DNA of 64,000 nucleotides from Bordetella petrii (GTDB taxonomy: Bacteria; Pseudomonadota; Gammaproteobacteria; Burkholderiales; Burkholderiaceae_B), in assembly GCA_017745595.1 (NCBI GenBank), contig WMBV01000021.1:56590-120589 (forward strand), read 5' to 3'. Below, piece by piece: positions 1 to 7,441 of this stretch. The notes beneath the pieces were generated by a model that saw only the letters and a list, made by a program, of their open reading frames with translations, searched no databases and was not told the DNA's origin. Position numbers and translations under genes: made by a program. Position 1 is the stretch's first letter. Every line of letters begins with the position of its first letter.

Positions 1-362
1 GAGCAGGCGGGCGAGCACGTCAGTGGACGCGCTGAAACCACTTATCTTCATATCATCGGCGCCTTGCTACATGTCATGCTGAGTCACTCACCATCGGGCT
101 TCCCTTACTCAGCGTTTAGAAGTCAGGAGGCGATCATAAGCATACTTGTCGCCCACCACGCACCCTTGATGGGGATAACTGAACGCACACTTCACGCCAA
201 ATTTGCCGAGGCGAACCGTCGTCTTGCAGCACAAATTGCCTAATGCGTCCACACTGTATATGCAGCCACCACGACCGCATTTGCAGTGGCCCGCCCATCT
301 AAGACCGGGTGCAATACGATCACCAACCATAAAGCGCCAGGTAGCGCCAAGGAGTGATCACT
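1..362. other. Left-edge region without a recognised gene
   Basis: No convincing gene is visible in this stretch. It is less GC-biased than the rest of the window. A cysteine-rich reverse open frame (about 124-330) has no ribosome-binding site and no family resemblance that I recognise. The last 15 bases hold the AAGGAG ribosome-binding site of the next gene. No tRNA fragment or direct repeat of an attachment site is visible. Confidence 0.5.
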
Positions 363-581
363 ATGACTCAACAGCTCCCCACTCCGGTCCCCGAACATGA
401 ACGGCGGATCTTGCGCCGCGCCGAAGTCGAAGCAAAGACCGGATTCAAACGCGCCCACATCTACAAGCTCATGGATCAAGGGAAGTTCCCAAAAGCCATG
501 CGCCTAGGCGTTCGGGCCGTAGGCTGGGATTCTGCCGAGATTGACCAATGGATCACCGATCGGCTCAAAGAGCGGACCTGA
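363..581 (+). CDS. alpA: AlpA-family transcriptional regulator
   Basis: A 72-aa protein with one winged helix-turn-helix of the AlpA/MerR-like type. It contains a segment starting LRRAEVEAKTGF, followed by a recognition-helix-like SAEIDQWI region. The ATG at 363 is preferred over the in-frame GTG at 354, because AAGGAG at 349-354 lies 8 nt before it. AlpA proteins are small DNA-binding activators found at the start of ICE maintenance modules, commonly just ahead of parA, as here (31 nt gap). Its likely role is control of the parA-parB maintenance operon; that role is inferred from position. Confidence 0.85.
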   Translation: MTQQLPTPVPEHERRILRRAEVEAKTGFKRAHIYKLMDQGKFPKAMRLGVRAVGWDSAEIDQWITDRLKERT

Positions 582-612
582 TTAATTCCAACGCCAATAA
601 TGGAAAAAATAC

Positions 613-1476
613 ATGCAAGTGTTATCCGTTATATCGACCAAGGGCGGCGTTGGCAAGACTACCATCGCGGCCAATTTTGGAGCGTTTGCTGCTGACGCTG
701 GTCTGCGCGTGCTTTTGCTCGATCTAGACATGCAGCCAACGCTATCGTCTTACTACGAACTGGAGCACCGTGCCCCAGGAGGCATCTACGAGCTCCTCGC
801 TTTCAACGAGCGAGATCTTACGCGCTTAGTGTCACGCACCGTCATCAACAATTTGGATCTGGTGCTATCCAATGACGAGCATCGGCAACTCAATACGCTG
901 CTTCTGCATGCTCCCGATGGACGTTTGCGACTGCGCAACCTGATGCCAACCTTCCGATCAAACTACGACCTCGTGATCATAGACACGCAAGGTGCACGTA
1001 GCGTGTTGCTGGAAATGGCTCTCTTAGCATCGCAGCACGCCATCTCACCGGTAACGCCCGAAATCTTGGCTGCCCGTGAACTGAAACGTGGAACCATACA
1101 ACTTGTCGAAGAAATCTCACCCTATCGAAAACTGGGCATCATCCCCCCCACTCTGCAGTTACTGATCAACCGCGTTCCAGCCATTTCGTCTAACGCGCGC
1201 CTAATTCAGAAGACGTTGCGTCTGATTTTCCATGATCAACCTCACATTGAAGTACTCAATACAGAAATTCCTGCAATTGAGGCGTTTCCTCGCGCCGCCA
1301 CCCGAGGTTTACCGGTTCATCGCGTTGAACGTCGACGGCCGTCAGGGCGCCGAACCTTGGCAGCATTGGACGTTGTACGCTGCTTGGCCATTGAACTGTG
1401 CCCACAGTGGACAGAACGGTTTGCGGTGGTGACCGGCCAGGAGGAAAGGGAGATCGGCCATGTCAAACGCCCATGA
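613..1476 (+). CDS. parA: ParA/Soj-type partition ATPase
   Basis: A 287-aa deviant-Walker ATPase. Residues 10-16 read KGGVGKT, with the signature lysine at both ends of the P-loop. LLLDLDMQP (about residues 34-42) and LVIIDTQG (about residues 120-127) are the other nucleotide-site motifs. ParA proteins bind nucleoid DNA with ATP and move the ParB-parS complex. In this ICE family, ParA (Soj) is needed to keep the excised circular form. The gene overlaps the next one by 17 nt and is followed by parB. Its third-position composition is visibly less GC-rich than the downstream genes. Confidence 0.93.
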   Translation: MQVLSVISTKGGVGKTTIAANFGAFAADAGLRVLLLDLDMQPTLSSYYELEHRAPGGIYELLAFNERDLTRLVSRTVINNLDLVLSNDEHRQLNTLLLHAPDGRLRLRNLMPTFRSNYDLVIIDTQGARSVLLEMALLASQHAISPVTPEILAARELKRGTIQLVEEISPYRKLGIIPPTLQLLINRVPAISSNARLIQKTLRLIFHDQPHIEVLNTEIPAIEAFPRAATRGLPVHRVERRRPSGRRTLAALDVVRCLAIELCPQWTERFAVVTGQEEREIGHVKRP

Positions 1477-1717
1477 TCTCGCTCGCGGCCACAAACAACT
1501 GCTTCCACTAATTGAGTATGCCTTGAGTGAAGGGTGGGAGGTAATCCGCACCCATGGCGGACATTTGAAATTCACTCGGCCTGGACTCCCACCGATTTTC
1601 ACCAGCGCTACAGCAAGTGATCATCGGGCTGGGCTCAACGCCCGTGCTATGTTGCGACGGGCCCAACGGGCACGGACCACCTCACCACCTATGCAAGAAG
1701 GAGATGCCGATGTCTGA
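1460..1717 (+). CDS. Small HicA-like protein between parA and parB
   Basis: An 85-aa protein whose start lies 17 nt inside parA and whose end overlaps the preferred parB start by 8 nt, so it is translationally coupled to both. The segment GWEVIRTHGGHLKF followed by a basic NARAMLRRAQRA helix resembles the double-stranded-RNA-binding-like fold of HicA (YcfA) mRNA interferases, including the conserved glycine/histidine core. No HicB partner is present. It may be an adapted RNA- or DNA-binding helper of the partition locus rather than a toxin. The HicA link is by motif only. Confidence 0.6.
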   Translation: MSNAHDLARGHKQLLPLIEYALSEGWEVIRTHGGHLKFTRPGLPPIFTSATASDHRAGLNARAMLRRAQRARTTSPPMQEGDADV

Positions 1718-3350
1718 CATCTCCCCTCAAGACGTCGCAAAAAAACTTCTGAGTGACACCTTCACACGCAAAGGCCCCGTTGTGACCTGCCTAAGCGACC
1801 CAGTAGAAGACACGCCAATGGTCGTGACACTTGACGAGTTGCGTCCGTATGAGCTGGATCCGCGTATCACTCGAAATCCACTCTACGAGGAGATCAAGGC
1901 ATCAATCAAGGAGCGCGGACTTGATGCCCCCCCTCCCATAACGAGGCGCCCGGGTGCGAATCACTACATCATTAGGAACGGCGGTAATACTCGCCTGGCA
2001 ATCTTGCGGGAGCTATGGAGTGAAACTCGAGAGGAACGCTTCTTCCGTATCGCATGCCTGTTCCGACCTTGGCCAGACCGTGGTGAAATCATCGCATTAA
2101 CAGGACACCTCGCAGAAAACGAACTACACGGGGGGCTCTCGTTCATCGAACGCGCGTTAGGAGTACAGAAGGCGCGGGAACTCTATGAAGAAGAAACGGG
2201 AAGCCCCTTATCGCAGTCCGAACTGGCTCGTCGTTTGGCCGCCGATGGATACCCTGTGCAGCAGTCGCACATCAGCCGGATGGCCGATGCGGTGCGCTAC
2301 CTCCTGCCCGCGATTCCGACTGTGCTCTATGCCGGACTGGGGCGTCACCAGGTCGAGCGGCTGTCGGTCATGCGCAAGGCTTGCGAGCGCACCTGGGAGC
2401 ACTATGCCAAAGGCCGCGCTCTGCCTCAAGACTTCAACGAGTTCTTCCAGGAAGTGCTGTCGCAATTCGACGTTCAAGTCGACGACTTTTCCTCGCAGCG
2501 CATACAGGACGAGCTGATCGGGCAGATGGCCGAGCTACTGGGCGTCGATTACGACGTGCTCGCGCTGGACATGACCGAATCCGAAAGTCGCCAGCGCGCA
2601 TTAGTCAGCGCCCCCACGCCGCCGACATCGTCCGAGCCAGGGACAATCGCGGGCGCACCTGCCGATACAACGCCTCCCACTGCTGAGCCTGAGTCGACGC
2701 CGTCGCCTGTCCGCCGACCTACGACAATTCCCTCGACACGAGAGATCGACGCGGGAGCCAGCGAGCCGGACGCCTCCAGTCCGACAGCGAATGAGGATCT
2801 GCTCCAAGACCACATCGTCTCGCTGGCACCGACGACCGAACGCCTTCAATCCATCCAACGCATGGTCGCCGATCAATTGGGCGATGCACTTCCGCCCGAC
2901 TTTTCGGCGAGTGTCTTGCAGTCCATCCCGGTACAGGCCGGCGGGCTCTATCCAATCTCCGATGTCTGGTACATCGACCCCGGCCTGGACACGCCCGACT
3001 GTTTACGCATCCATATCGCGCAGTTCGCCCGTGAGATCGCGGGCGAGGCTGGTCTGGACGAGTGCATCGATGATCGTTCAGACGGTATCGGCTTCGCCTG
3101 CCGTGCCCGAACCCCGATGCCTCTGGGCCGTGCTGTTCTCGCGCTGCTGGCTTGCCTGGCCGGTCAGCAACCCGCCGACGTCGGCCTGGACGACAGGCAA
3201 GTCATCATCGGCCTGCCAGCGCTGCTGCACGGACAGGGTGATGCAGGCCTGCGACTGAGCGATACCGCGCTGGTCAAGTTATTCCGGCTACTGCGGTTGA
3301 CCAGGCGCCTGATCGCTCTGGAAGCCGACGCTGCGGCCCGTGGAACGTGA
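1710..3350 (+). CDS. parB: ParB-family partition protein
   Basis: A 546-aa protein. The N-terminal ParB/Spo0J nuclease-like domain (about residues 30-130) includes LDELRPYELDPR and the CTPase-region-like motif NGGNTRLA. A central helix-turn-helix region (about residues 155-230) contains SQSELARRLAADGY and ISRMADAVRY. A long proline/threonine-rich linker (about residues 290-360) precedes a C-terminal domain that I do not recognise. The ATG at 1710 is chosen because AAGAAGGAG lies just upstream; an in-frame ATG at 1704 abuts that site. ParB binds parS and acts with ParA. No parS is proven, but the palindromes at 4628-4739, 5192 and 7213 are candidates. Confidence 0.9.
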   Translation: MSDISPQDVAKKLLSDTFTRKGPVVTCLSDPVEDTPMVVTLDELRPYELDPRITRNPLYEEIKASIKERGLDAPPPITRRPGANHYIIRNGGNTRLAILRELWSETREERFFRIACLFRPWPDRGEIIALTGHLAENELHGGLSFIERALGVQKARELYEEETGSPLSQSELARRLAADGYPVQQSHISRMADAVRYLLPAIPTVLYAGLGRHQVERLSVMRKACERTWEHYAKGRALPQDFNEFFQEVLSQFDVQVDDFSSQRIQDELIGQMAELLGVDYDVLALDMTESESRQRALVSAPTPPTSSEPGTIAGAPADTTPPTAEPESTPSPVRRPTTIPSTREIDAGASEPDASSPTANEDLLQDHIVSLAPTTERLQSIQRMVADQLGDALPPDFSASVLQSIPVQAGGLYPISDVWYIDPGLDTPDCLRIHIAQFAREIAGEAGLDECIDDRSDGIGFACRARTPMPLGRAVLALLACLAGQQPADVGLDDRQVIIGLPALLHGQGDAGLRLSDTALVKLFRLLRLTRRLIALEADAAARGT

Positions 3351-3365
3351 GCGGGGAAGGCCAAC

Positions 3366-3926
3366 ATGTCCACCCGCCACCCGCTCAACCAGGCCGTTAT
3401 CGCCCAAGCGCTCTATGACCTACGCAATGGGCAACTACGCCGCTGCAAGCTGATGGGATTTGGCGAGGAAGAACTGGACGCCCTCAAGCATCCGGCCCTG
3501 ATCAGCGTGCTGGCCAACGCCAACGTCTCGTGGTGCTCGGTGACGGTCAACCGCGAAGTGCTCCGACGGCTACTCAAGCAGGCGCGGGACGTGGAGAAGG
3601 AAATCGCCATGGTCGATCGCATGCTCAGGCTGGGCGCGAGCACCGAGATGGTCAGCCGGTTCTACGGCCTGACTCACCAGGAAGTGGCGCTTCGTCGCGA
3701 CATTCTCGGCCTGCCAAAACGCAAGGGGCGTCACCCCGTCCTGGACGAAGCCCAGGATACGGAACTGTGGCGACGCTGGAAGGCCGTGACCAGCAGCAGA
3801 AACATCGATCTGGACGACGAATCTTCCGTCCTCGATGCGACCATGGACCTGGCCGAAGGCATGTCGCTACCTCTATCGGTGATCTGGACCTCAATCAAGA
3901 GCTGGGTCGATCAGGGATTGAGTTAA
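3366..3926 (+). CDS. DUF2857-family ICE protein
   Basis: A 186-aa mostly helical protein of the DUF2857 type that follows parB in this ICE family. It has a basic central segment (LGLPKRKGRHPVLDE) after a helix-turn-helix-like stretch (GASTEMVSRFYGLTHQEVALRR) that could contact DNA. It starts 15 nt after parB and ends 3 nt before the replication gene, so it belongs to the same operon. Its function is not established; a role in maintenance or replication control is inferred from context. Confidence 0.8.
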   Translation: MSTRHPLNQAVIAQALYDLRNGQLRRCKLMGFGEEELDALKHPALISVLANANVSWCSVTVNREVLRRLLKQARDVEKEIAMVDRMLRLGASTEMVSRFYGLTHQEVALRRDILGLPKRKGRHPVLDEAQDTELWRRWKAVTSSRNIDLDDESSVLDATMDLAEGMSLPLSVIWTSIKSWVDQGLS

Positions 3927-3929
3927 GCC

Positions 3930-5147
3930 ATGGCAGTGGACGACACCGCGCCAGGCCTTGGCCCCGTCGGACTCGCCGATCTGTTCGACGCCGCGCTTAA
4001 AGACCTCGCACCGAAAGTTCGTCCCCCCGTGCCGATTCCCTCATCCGCACCGTCTCCGTCCGCAGCCCGCGACAGTTTACTATTCAGCGGCAATCGGCAC
4101 GAGAGCGTGCCGCGGCAGCTGTTCCTTGATCGACGCCTGACGCCACTGGAACGCAACGCCTGGCAGGTGTTCCGGATGATGCTCAACGAGGATGGCGTCA
4201 CTGCGTTTCCAACATATGAGCAACTTCGGCCGTGGCTCGCATCAATGCCCTGCGCCGGACAAGCCTCCCACGAGACCGTCGCACGGGCGCTCACGCTGCT
4301 GCGCCTGACCCGGTGGCTGAGCCTGGTGCGGCGGCGACGCGACTCCAAGACCGGCCGCATCCTCGGCAATCTCTATGTCTTGCATGATGAGCCGTTGACG
4401 CCATTCGAGGCGATGCAGCTCGACGCCGATTACCTGGTGCTGGTAAGCCAGTCTCTGGGCCACTCGGCCAAGGCCGTCCAGATGGTGGGCCTCAACACCC
4501 TTCGAGAGATCGCCGAGGACCCGATGCTGTCCGGCCGCACCTTGCCATCGCGGTTGCAAGTGCTCGCCGAACGCCTGTCTCGCCCGGGCATCACCGCCGC
4601 CGAAAGTTATCCACAAGCGGATGCCGCTCGCGATTCCGAAGAAGGGGTTTCGAGCCTTCTTCGGAATCGCGAACGCCCTACTTCGGAATCCGAAGCAGGG
4701 CTGAAACCCCCGTCAGACGCCTCTCTTCGGAATCCGAAGCAGGACCGTACTGTACGTAGTAGTCGTATTGATGAAGTACGTACTACCGCGCAGGCACGCG
4801 CGCTGGGGGACCTGCATTGGCCCAAGCGCTTCACGGCACTGAAGGCAGAGCAGCAGGCAGGCGCCAGGATGGCGTTGCAGCAGGTGGACGGCTCCCTGCG
4901 ACAGGCCGTGCTGAACGATTGGGCCGCTCGCTGCGGCAACCACGCGGTTCGCAACCCTGCGGGGTATCTATTCGGCATCATCCAGCGCGCCATTCGCGGT
5001 GAGTTCAATGCGTGGGCCAAGCAGGCTGCCCCCTCACCATCCGCGCCCGTGCGATCGCCGCCGCCTGAGCCGCCGCGCAGCGTCGTTCCACCCGAAGTGG
5101 CCCGGCAACACATCGAGCGGCTTCGCCACCTGTTGCGCAAGCCCTGA
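3930..5147 (+). CDS. STY4528-family ICE replication protein
   Basis: A 405-aa protein matching the family named after Salmonella STY4528, annotated as a pathogenicity-island replication protein. The N-terminal half holds a winged-helix-like region (FLDRRLTPLERNAWQVF to TLLRLTRWL, about residues 60-135). A low-complexity linker (about residues 230-290) separates it from a C-terminal domain (LKAEQQAGARMALQQVDG to GYLFGIIQRAIRGEF). The DNA encoding the linker carries an unusual run of palindromes (4628-4784) of the kind used by initiators as binding sites. It is in the parB operon and probably helps the excised ICE replicate. Confidence 0.85.
   Translation: MAVDDTAPGLGPVGLADLFDAALKDLAPKVRPPVPIPSSAPSPSAARDSLLFSGNRHESVPRQLFLDRRLTPLERNAWQVFRMMLNEDGVTAFPTYEQLRPWLASMPCAGQASHETVARALTLLRLTRWLSLVRRRRDSKTGRILGNLYVLHDEPLTPFEAMQLDADYLVLVSQSLGHSAKAVQMVGLNTLREIAEDPMLSGRTLPSRLQVLAERLSRPGITAAESYPQADAARDSEEGVSSLLRNRERPTSESEAGLKPPSDASLRNPKQDRTVRSSRIDEVRTTAQARALGDLHWPKRFTALKAEQQAGARMALQQVDGSLRQAVLNDWAARCGNHAVRNPAGYLFGIIQRAIRGEFNAWAKQAAPSPSAPVRSPPPEPPRSVVPPEVARQHIERLRHLLRKP
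4628..4784 (+). repeat. Palindrome cluster inside the replication gene (candidate origin)
   Basis: Four related elements occur in 157 bp. An 18-bp perfect inverted repeat has arms TCGCGATTCCGAAGAAGG (4628-4645) and its complement (4655-4672), with a 9-nt spacer. Two identical 15-bp palindromes, CTTCGGAATCCGAAG, lie at 4681-4695 and 4725-4739, 44 bp apart centre to centre. All share the CTTCGGAATC core. Directly after come two GTACGTA direct repeats (4752-4758 and 4776-4782), 24 bp apart. Placement within an initiator-type gene suggests iterons of a replication origin, or ParB sites. Function is inferred. Confidence 0.6.
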
Positions 5148-5191
5148 TCACACAACCAAGGCCATGAAACAGACGCCAGTGGCCGTCAGCA

Positions 5192-5214
5192 GAGCTATCC
5201 CCTGGGGATAGCTC
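5192..5214. repeat. 23-bp palindrome, copy 1
   Basis: A perfect palindrome with arms GAGCTATCCCC and GGGGATAGCTC around a single T. The same arms recur at 7213-7235 around an A. It lies in the gap between the STY4528 gene and the TIGR03761 gene. There is no T-tract, so it is not an ordinary terminator. It could be a protein-binding site (ParB or an initiator) or a cruciform. Confidence 0.8.
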
Positions 5215-5332
5215 GCGCCGTCAGCGGCCACCACGCCTACAACCGGGGATACGCCGGTTTCGGTTTGTTGACTGACTGCCTTCCGCTGCGTGCCGATGCT
5301 GGCGGCTCCTTGTCCACCAGCGAGCGGTCACC

Positions 5333-6115
5333 ATGGCAACCAACAACGAACCATTGCAACTGAATCTCGGGTCGCTACGCAGCGCGATGTCGCTGACGCT
5401 GCACACCCATCACGCATCACGCATCTGGCATGGCCGCGCCGCCGCCGAGGGGCGGCCGGGCATTGTCGGTTTGAACGGCTACATGGCCGCGATGAACAAG
5501 ATGAAGCGCGGCGCGGAGCAAGACGATCCGTACAGCGACTGGTGGATGCTTCGCATCGAAGAAAAGCTCGACCACACCAAGGCCACGCTGCAAGCCCTGC
5601 GCGATCAGGTGGACCAGGCACTGGCCGGTGTTCCTGCCGCCCTGAGCCTTGGCGAGAACCTCAACGTCCAGCCCGTCAAGCTGCCACTTTTCGTGAACGC
5701 CCAGCTCGGTTTTGCCGCGGTCTATCTGCTGGCGGACTACGACGACATTGCCCGCAAGCTGATCCTCGCCCATCACACCGCCCTGATCGATCGCTCGACG
5801 TTGGAACGCTGGCTCAACGAAGGGGCTCACGCGCTGCGCAGCCTGTTCAGTCTGGCTCAACAGTACCGATATTCGGGCTGCACCCGCGACGACTTCGCGG
5901 CGAGAAATGCCGCAGCGCGGGTGGCGCTGGAGAAGTTCGGCGAGCTGCCGCAGGAAGTGCTTGAAGGCACGCGCCGGTCGAAGTTCGCGCCGCCCATCAC
6001 ACGCCGTGGCCCGCAACAGCACGGTGAGAGCGCTGCCGCAACCGCACCCACAAGCGACGAAGCCATTGGCACCGATCCAGCCGAGAGTAGCGCCGACGAG
6101 GACGAACCGGCATGA
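5333..6115 (+). CDS. TIGR03761 (PFL_4669)-family ICE protein
   Basis: A 260-aa protein of the TIGR03761 family, seen only in integrating conjugative elements. The conserved start region NLGSLRSAMSLTLHTHHASR and the WHGR segment are present. The C-terminal 40 residues are low-complexity and acidic. The start is the ATG at 5333, in an upstream gap that holds a 23-bp palindrome (5192) and a second hairpin, AACCGG/CCGGTT (5241-5259). It overlaps the DUF3158 gene by 4 nt (ATGA). Its biochemical role is unknown; neighbours with replication, SSB and topoisomerase functions point to DNA processing. Confidence 0.85.
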   Translation: MATNNEPLQLNLGSLRSAMSLTLHTHHASRIWHGRAAAEGRPGIVGLNGYMAAMNKMKRGAEQDDPYSDWWMLRIEEKLDHTKATLQALRDQVDQALAGVPAALSLGENLNVQPVKLPLFVNAQLGFAAVYLLADYDDIARKLILAHHTALIDRSTLERWLNEGAHALRSLFSLAQQYRYSGCTRDDFAARNAAARVALEKFGELPQEVLEGTRRSKFAPPITRRGPQQHGESAAATAPTSDEAIGTDPAESSADEDEPA

Positions 6116-6639
6116 GCGACCCGAACCGCGAACTGCGCTACTTCCATCGCTTGGAACAGCTAGCCTTCGTGAGGCTGGAACACGCAGCCTCTCTAAAAGG
6201 CCTTTTAAAGCCTTTTAAAGGTAAAGGGGATCTTGAGACCTGGGCCAGCCAGTGCTTCGCCATGCGCGATGAGTTGATCATTCTGGCGCAGCGTCAAGTG
6301 CTGCAACAGGCCAGCGGGCACCCCTTCTGTCTGCTGCCCGTGGAGCTGGCCCAGCAGACCACTGGCGCAGGAACGACCTTTCTGCGTTGGCGCAGGCATG
6401 ACCGCTCCGCCATGGGCGTGGCCCTGTGGCAGGAGGTGATGGCGAGCACCAACACGTCGGTCAACCTGCTGGCCGACCTGCACGCGATCGAGCTGCAGCG
6501 CATCACGCTGAACATGCAGATCAGCCTGTTGCACACCTTGGGCAGGCAGGCGCAGGAATGCGCCAGCAAGGCGGCCGAGGCGGAAGACGCCTACCTGCGT
6601 CGGCTCACGTCCATACCTCCCGCAATGCGCGATCGATGA
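6112..6639 (+). CDS. DUF3158-family ICE protein
   Basis: A 175-aa protein that matches the DUF3158 family found next to TIGR03761 in ICEs. It starts with an ATGA overlap and is translationally coupled to the upstream gene. The N-terminal stretch LKGLLKPFKGKG is encoded by an AT-rich repeated block (6195-6220) unlike the surrounding coding sequence. The middle and C-terminus are helical (LHAIELQRITLNMQISLLHT). It may work with SSB, whose gene follows after 73 nt. No catalytic motif is visible. Confidence 0.8.
   Translation: MSDPNRELRYFHRLEQLAFVRLEHAASLKGLLKPFKGKGDLETWASQCFAMRDELIILAQRQVLQQASGHPFCLLPVELAQQTTGAGTTFLRWRRHDRSAMGVALWQEVMASTNTSVNLLADLHAIELQRITLNMQISLLHTLGRQAQECASKAAEAEDAYLRRLTSIPPAMRDR
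6195..6220 (+). repeat. AT-rich repeat and palindrome inside the DUF3158 gene
   Basis: AAAAGGCCTTTT (6195-6206) is a perfect 12-bp palindrome. It is followed by CCTTTTAAAG twice in direct repeat (6201-6210 and 6211-6220). The block encodes LKGLLKPFKG but is strikingly AT-rich for this region. It may simply reflect the lysine/leucine/phenylalanine codons, or be a bound site. Confidence 0.5.
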
Positions 6640-6712
6640 TCGCGTCGGGTACCCCAGCACGCTCCCGGCGCCAACATGGCACGGGTATTTCAACCACCAA
6701 GGAGATTGCACC

Positions 6713-7165
6713 ATGAGCACGCATTTTTCAGGCGAAGGCAACATCGGCTCGCCCCCCGAGTACCGGGAGTTCCCCAACGGCAACGACGAACCGCGCCGGC
6801 TGCTCCGGCTGAACGTCTATTTCGACAACCCCGTGTCCACCAAGGGCGGCGACTTCGAGGACCGCGGCGGCTTCTGGGCGCCGGTGGAAGTCTGGCACCG
6901 CGACGCCACGCACTGGAAGGACCTCTACCAGAAAGGCATGCGTGTGCTGGTCGTCGGCCGCATGGAGCGCGAACCCTGGACCGATAACGAAGATCAGCCG
7001 CGCGAGACCTGGCAGATTAACGCGCGCAGCGTCGGCATCCTGCCGTTCCGCGTCGAGTCCATCGTCCTCAGCCCCAAATCGCAGGAGACCGCACAGGAGG
7101 AAGAGCCGGAGCCCCCGGCCGCCCAGGAACCAGCTGCGCCGAAGGAGGCCAAGCGCAGGAAGTGA
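6713..7165 (+). CDS. ssb: ICE-type single-stranded DNA-binding protein
   Basis: A 150-aa OB-fold protein of the ICE-specific SSB group. The core runs over residues 1-115 with VEVWHRDATHWKDLYQKGMR and GRMEREPW. The C-terminal tail is Glu/Pro/Ala-rich and ends in basic residues (KEAKRRK), so it lacks the acidic DDIPF-like tip that housekeeping SSBs use to recruit partners. An AAGGAG site precedes the ATG. It would coat single strands during ICE replication or transfer. The gap to topB holds the second 23-bp palindrome. Confidence 0.88.
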   Translation: MSTHFSGEGNIGSPPEYREFPNGNDEPRRLLRLNVYFDNPVSTKGGDFEDRGGFWAPVEVWHRDATHWKDLYQKGMRVLVVGRMEREPWTDNEDQPRETWQINARSVGILPFRVESIVLSPKSQETAQEEEPEPPAAQEPAAPKEAKRRK

Positions 7166-7212
7166 CCCAGGATGGGGGCGGCCGCAGTACGTCGCCGCCC
7201 CCATGTCCTCGC

Positions 7213-7235
7213 GAGCTATCCCCAGGGGATAGCTC
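7213..7235. repeat. 23-bp palindrome, copy 2
   Basis: It has the same arms as the copy at 5192-5214 (GAGCTATCCCC and GGGGATAGCTC), with A as the central base. It sits 48 nt after ssb and 206 nt before topB, in a 276-bp gap with no gene. There is no T-tract. Two copies 2.0 kb apart, both in gaps of the replication module, argue for a dedicated binding site. Confidence 0.8.
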
Positions 7236-7441
7236 CACCGGCATCCACCGACGTCCACGCGCTCCCGAACATCTCGGCTCCAGGCCCGCACATCGCCGGC
7301 CGCACACCATCCCCGCCCAAGCCATTCCGTCGGCGTGAAAGCGGTCGCCGCCGCATGCAGCTTGTTTGCTGCTGCCCCAGCAGGCGCTCGGCATCCTCGA
7401 TCCCAGCAACTCCATGAACAACGGGAAGCGGATGGACGGAC

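Noticed and set aside
124..330. A cysteine-rich reverse open frame near the left edge
   Set aside because: There is no ribosome-binding site, no family match, and it lies in the probable promoter region of alpA.
1..362. An attachment site or tRNA 3' end at the left edge
   Set aside because: No tRNA-like fold and no repeat of this sequence elsewhere in the window could be seen.
5192..5214. Interpretation of the 23-bp palindrome as an intrinsic terminator
   Set aside because: There is no T-tract on either side, and the identical copy at 7213 also lacks one.
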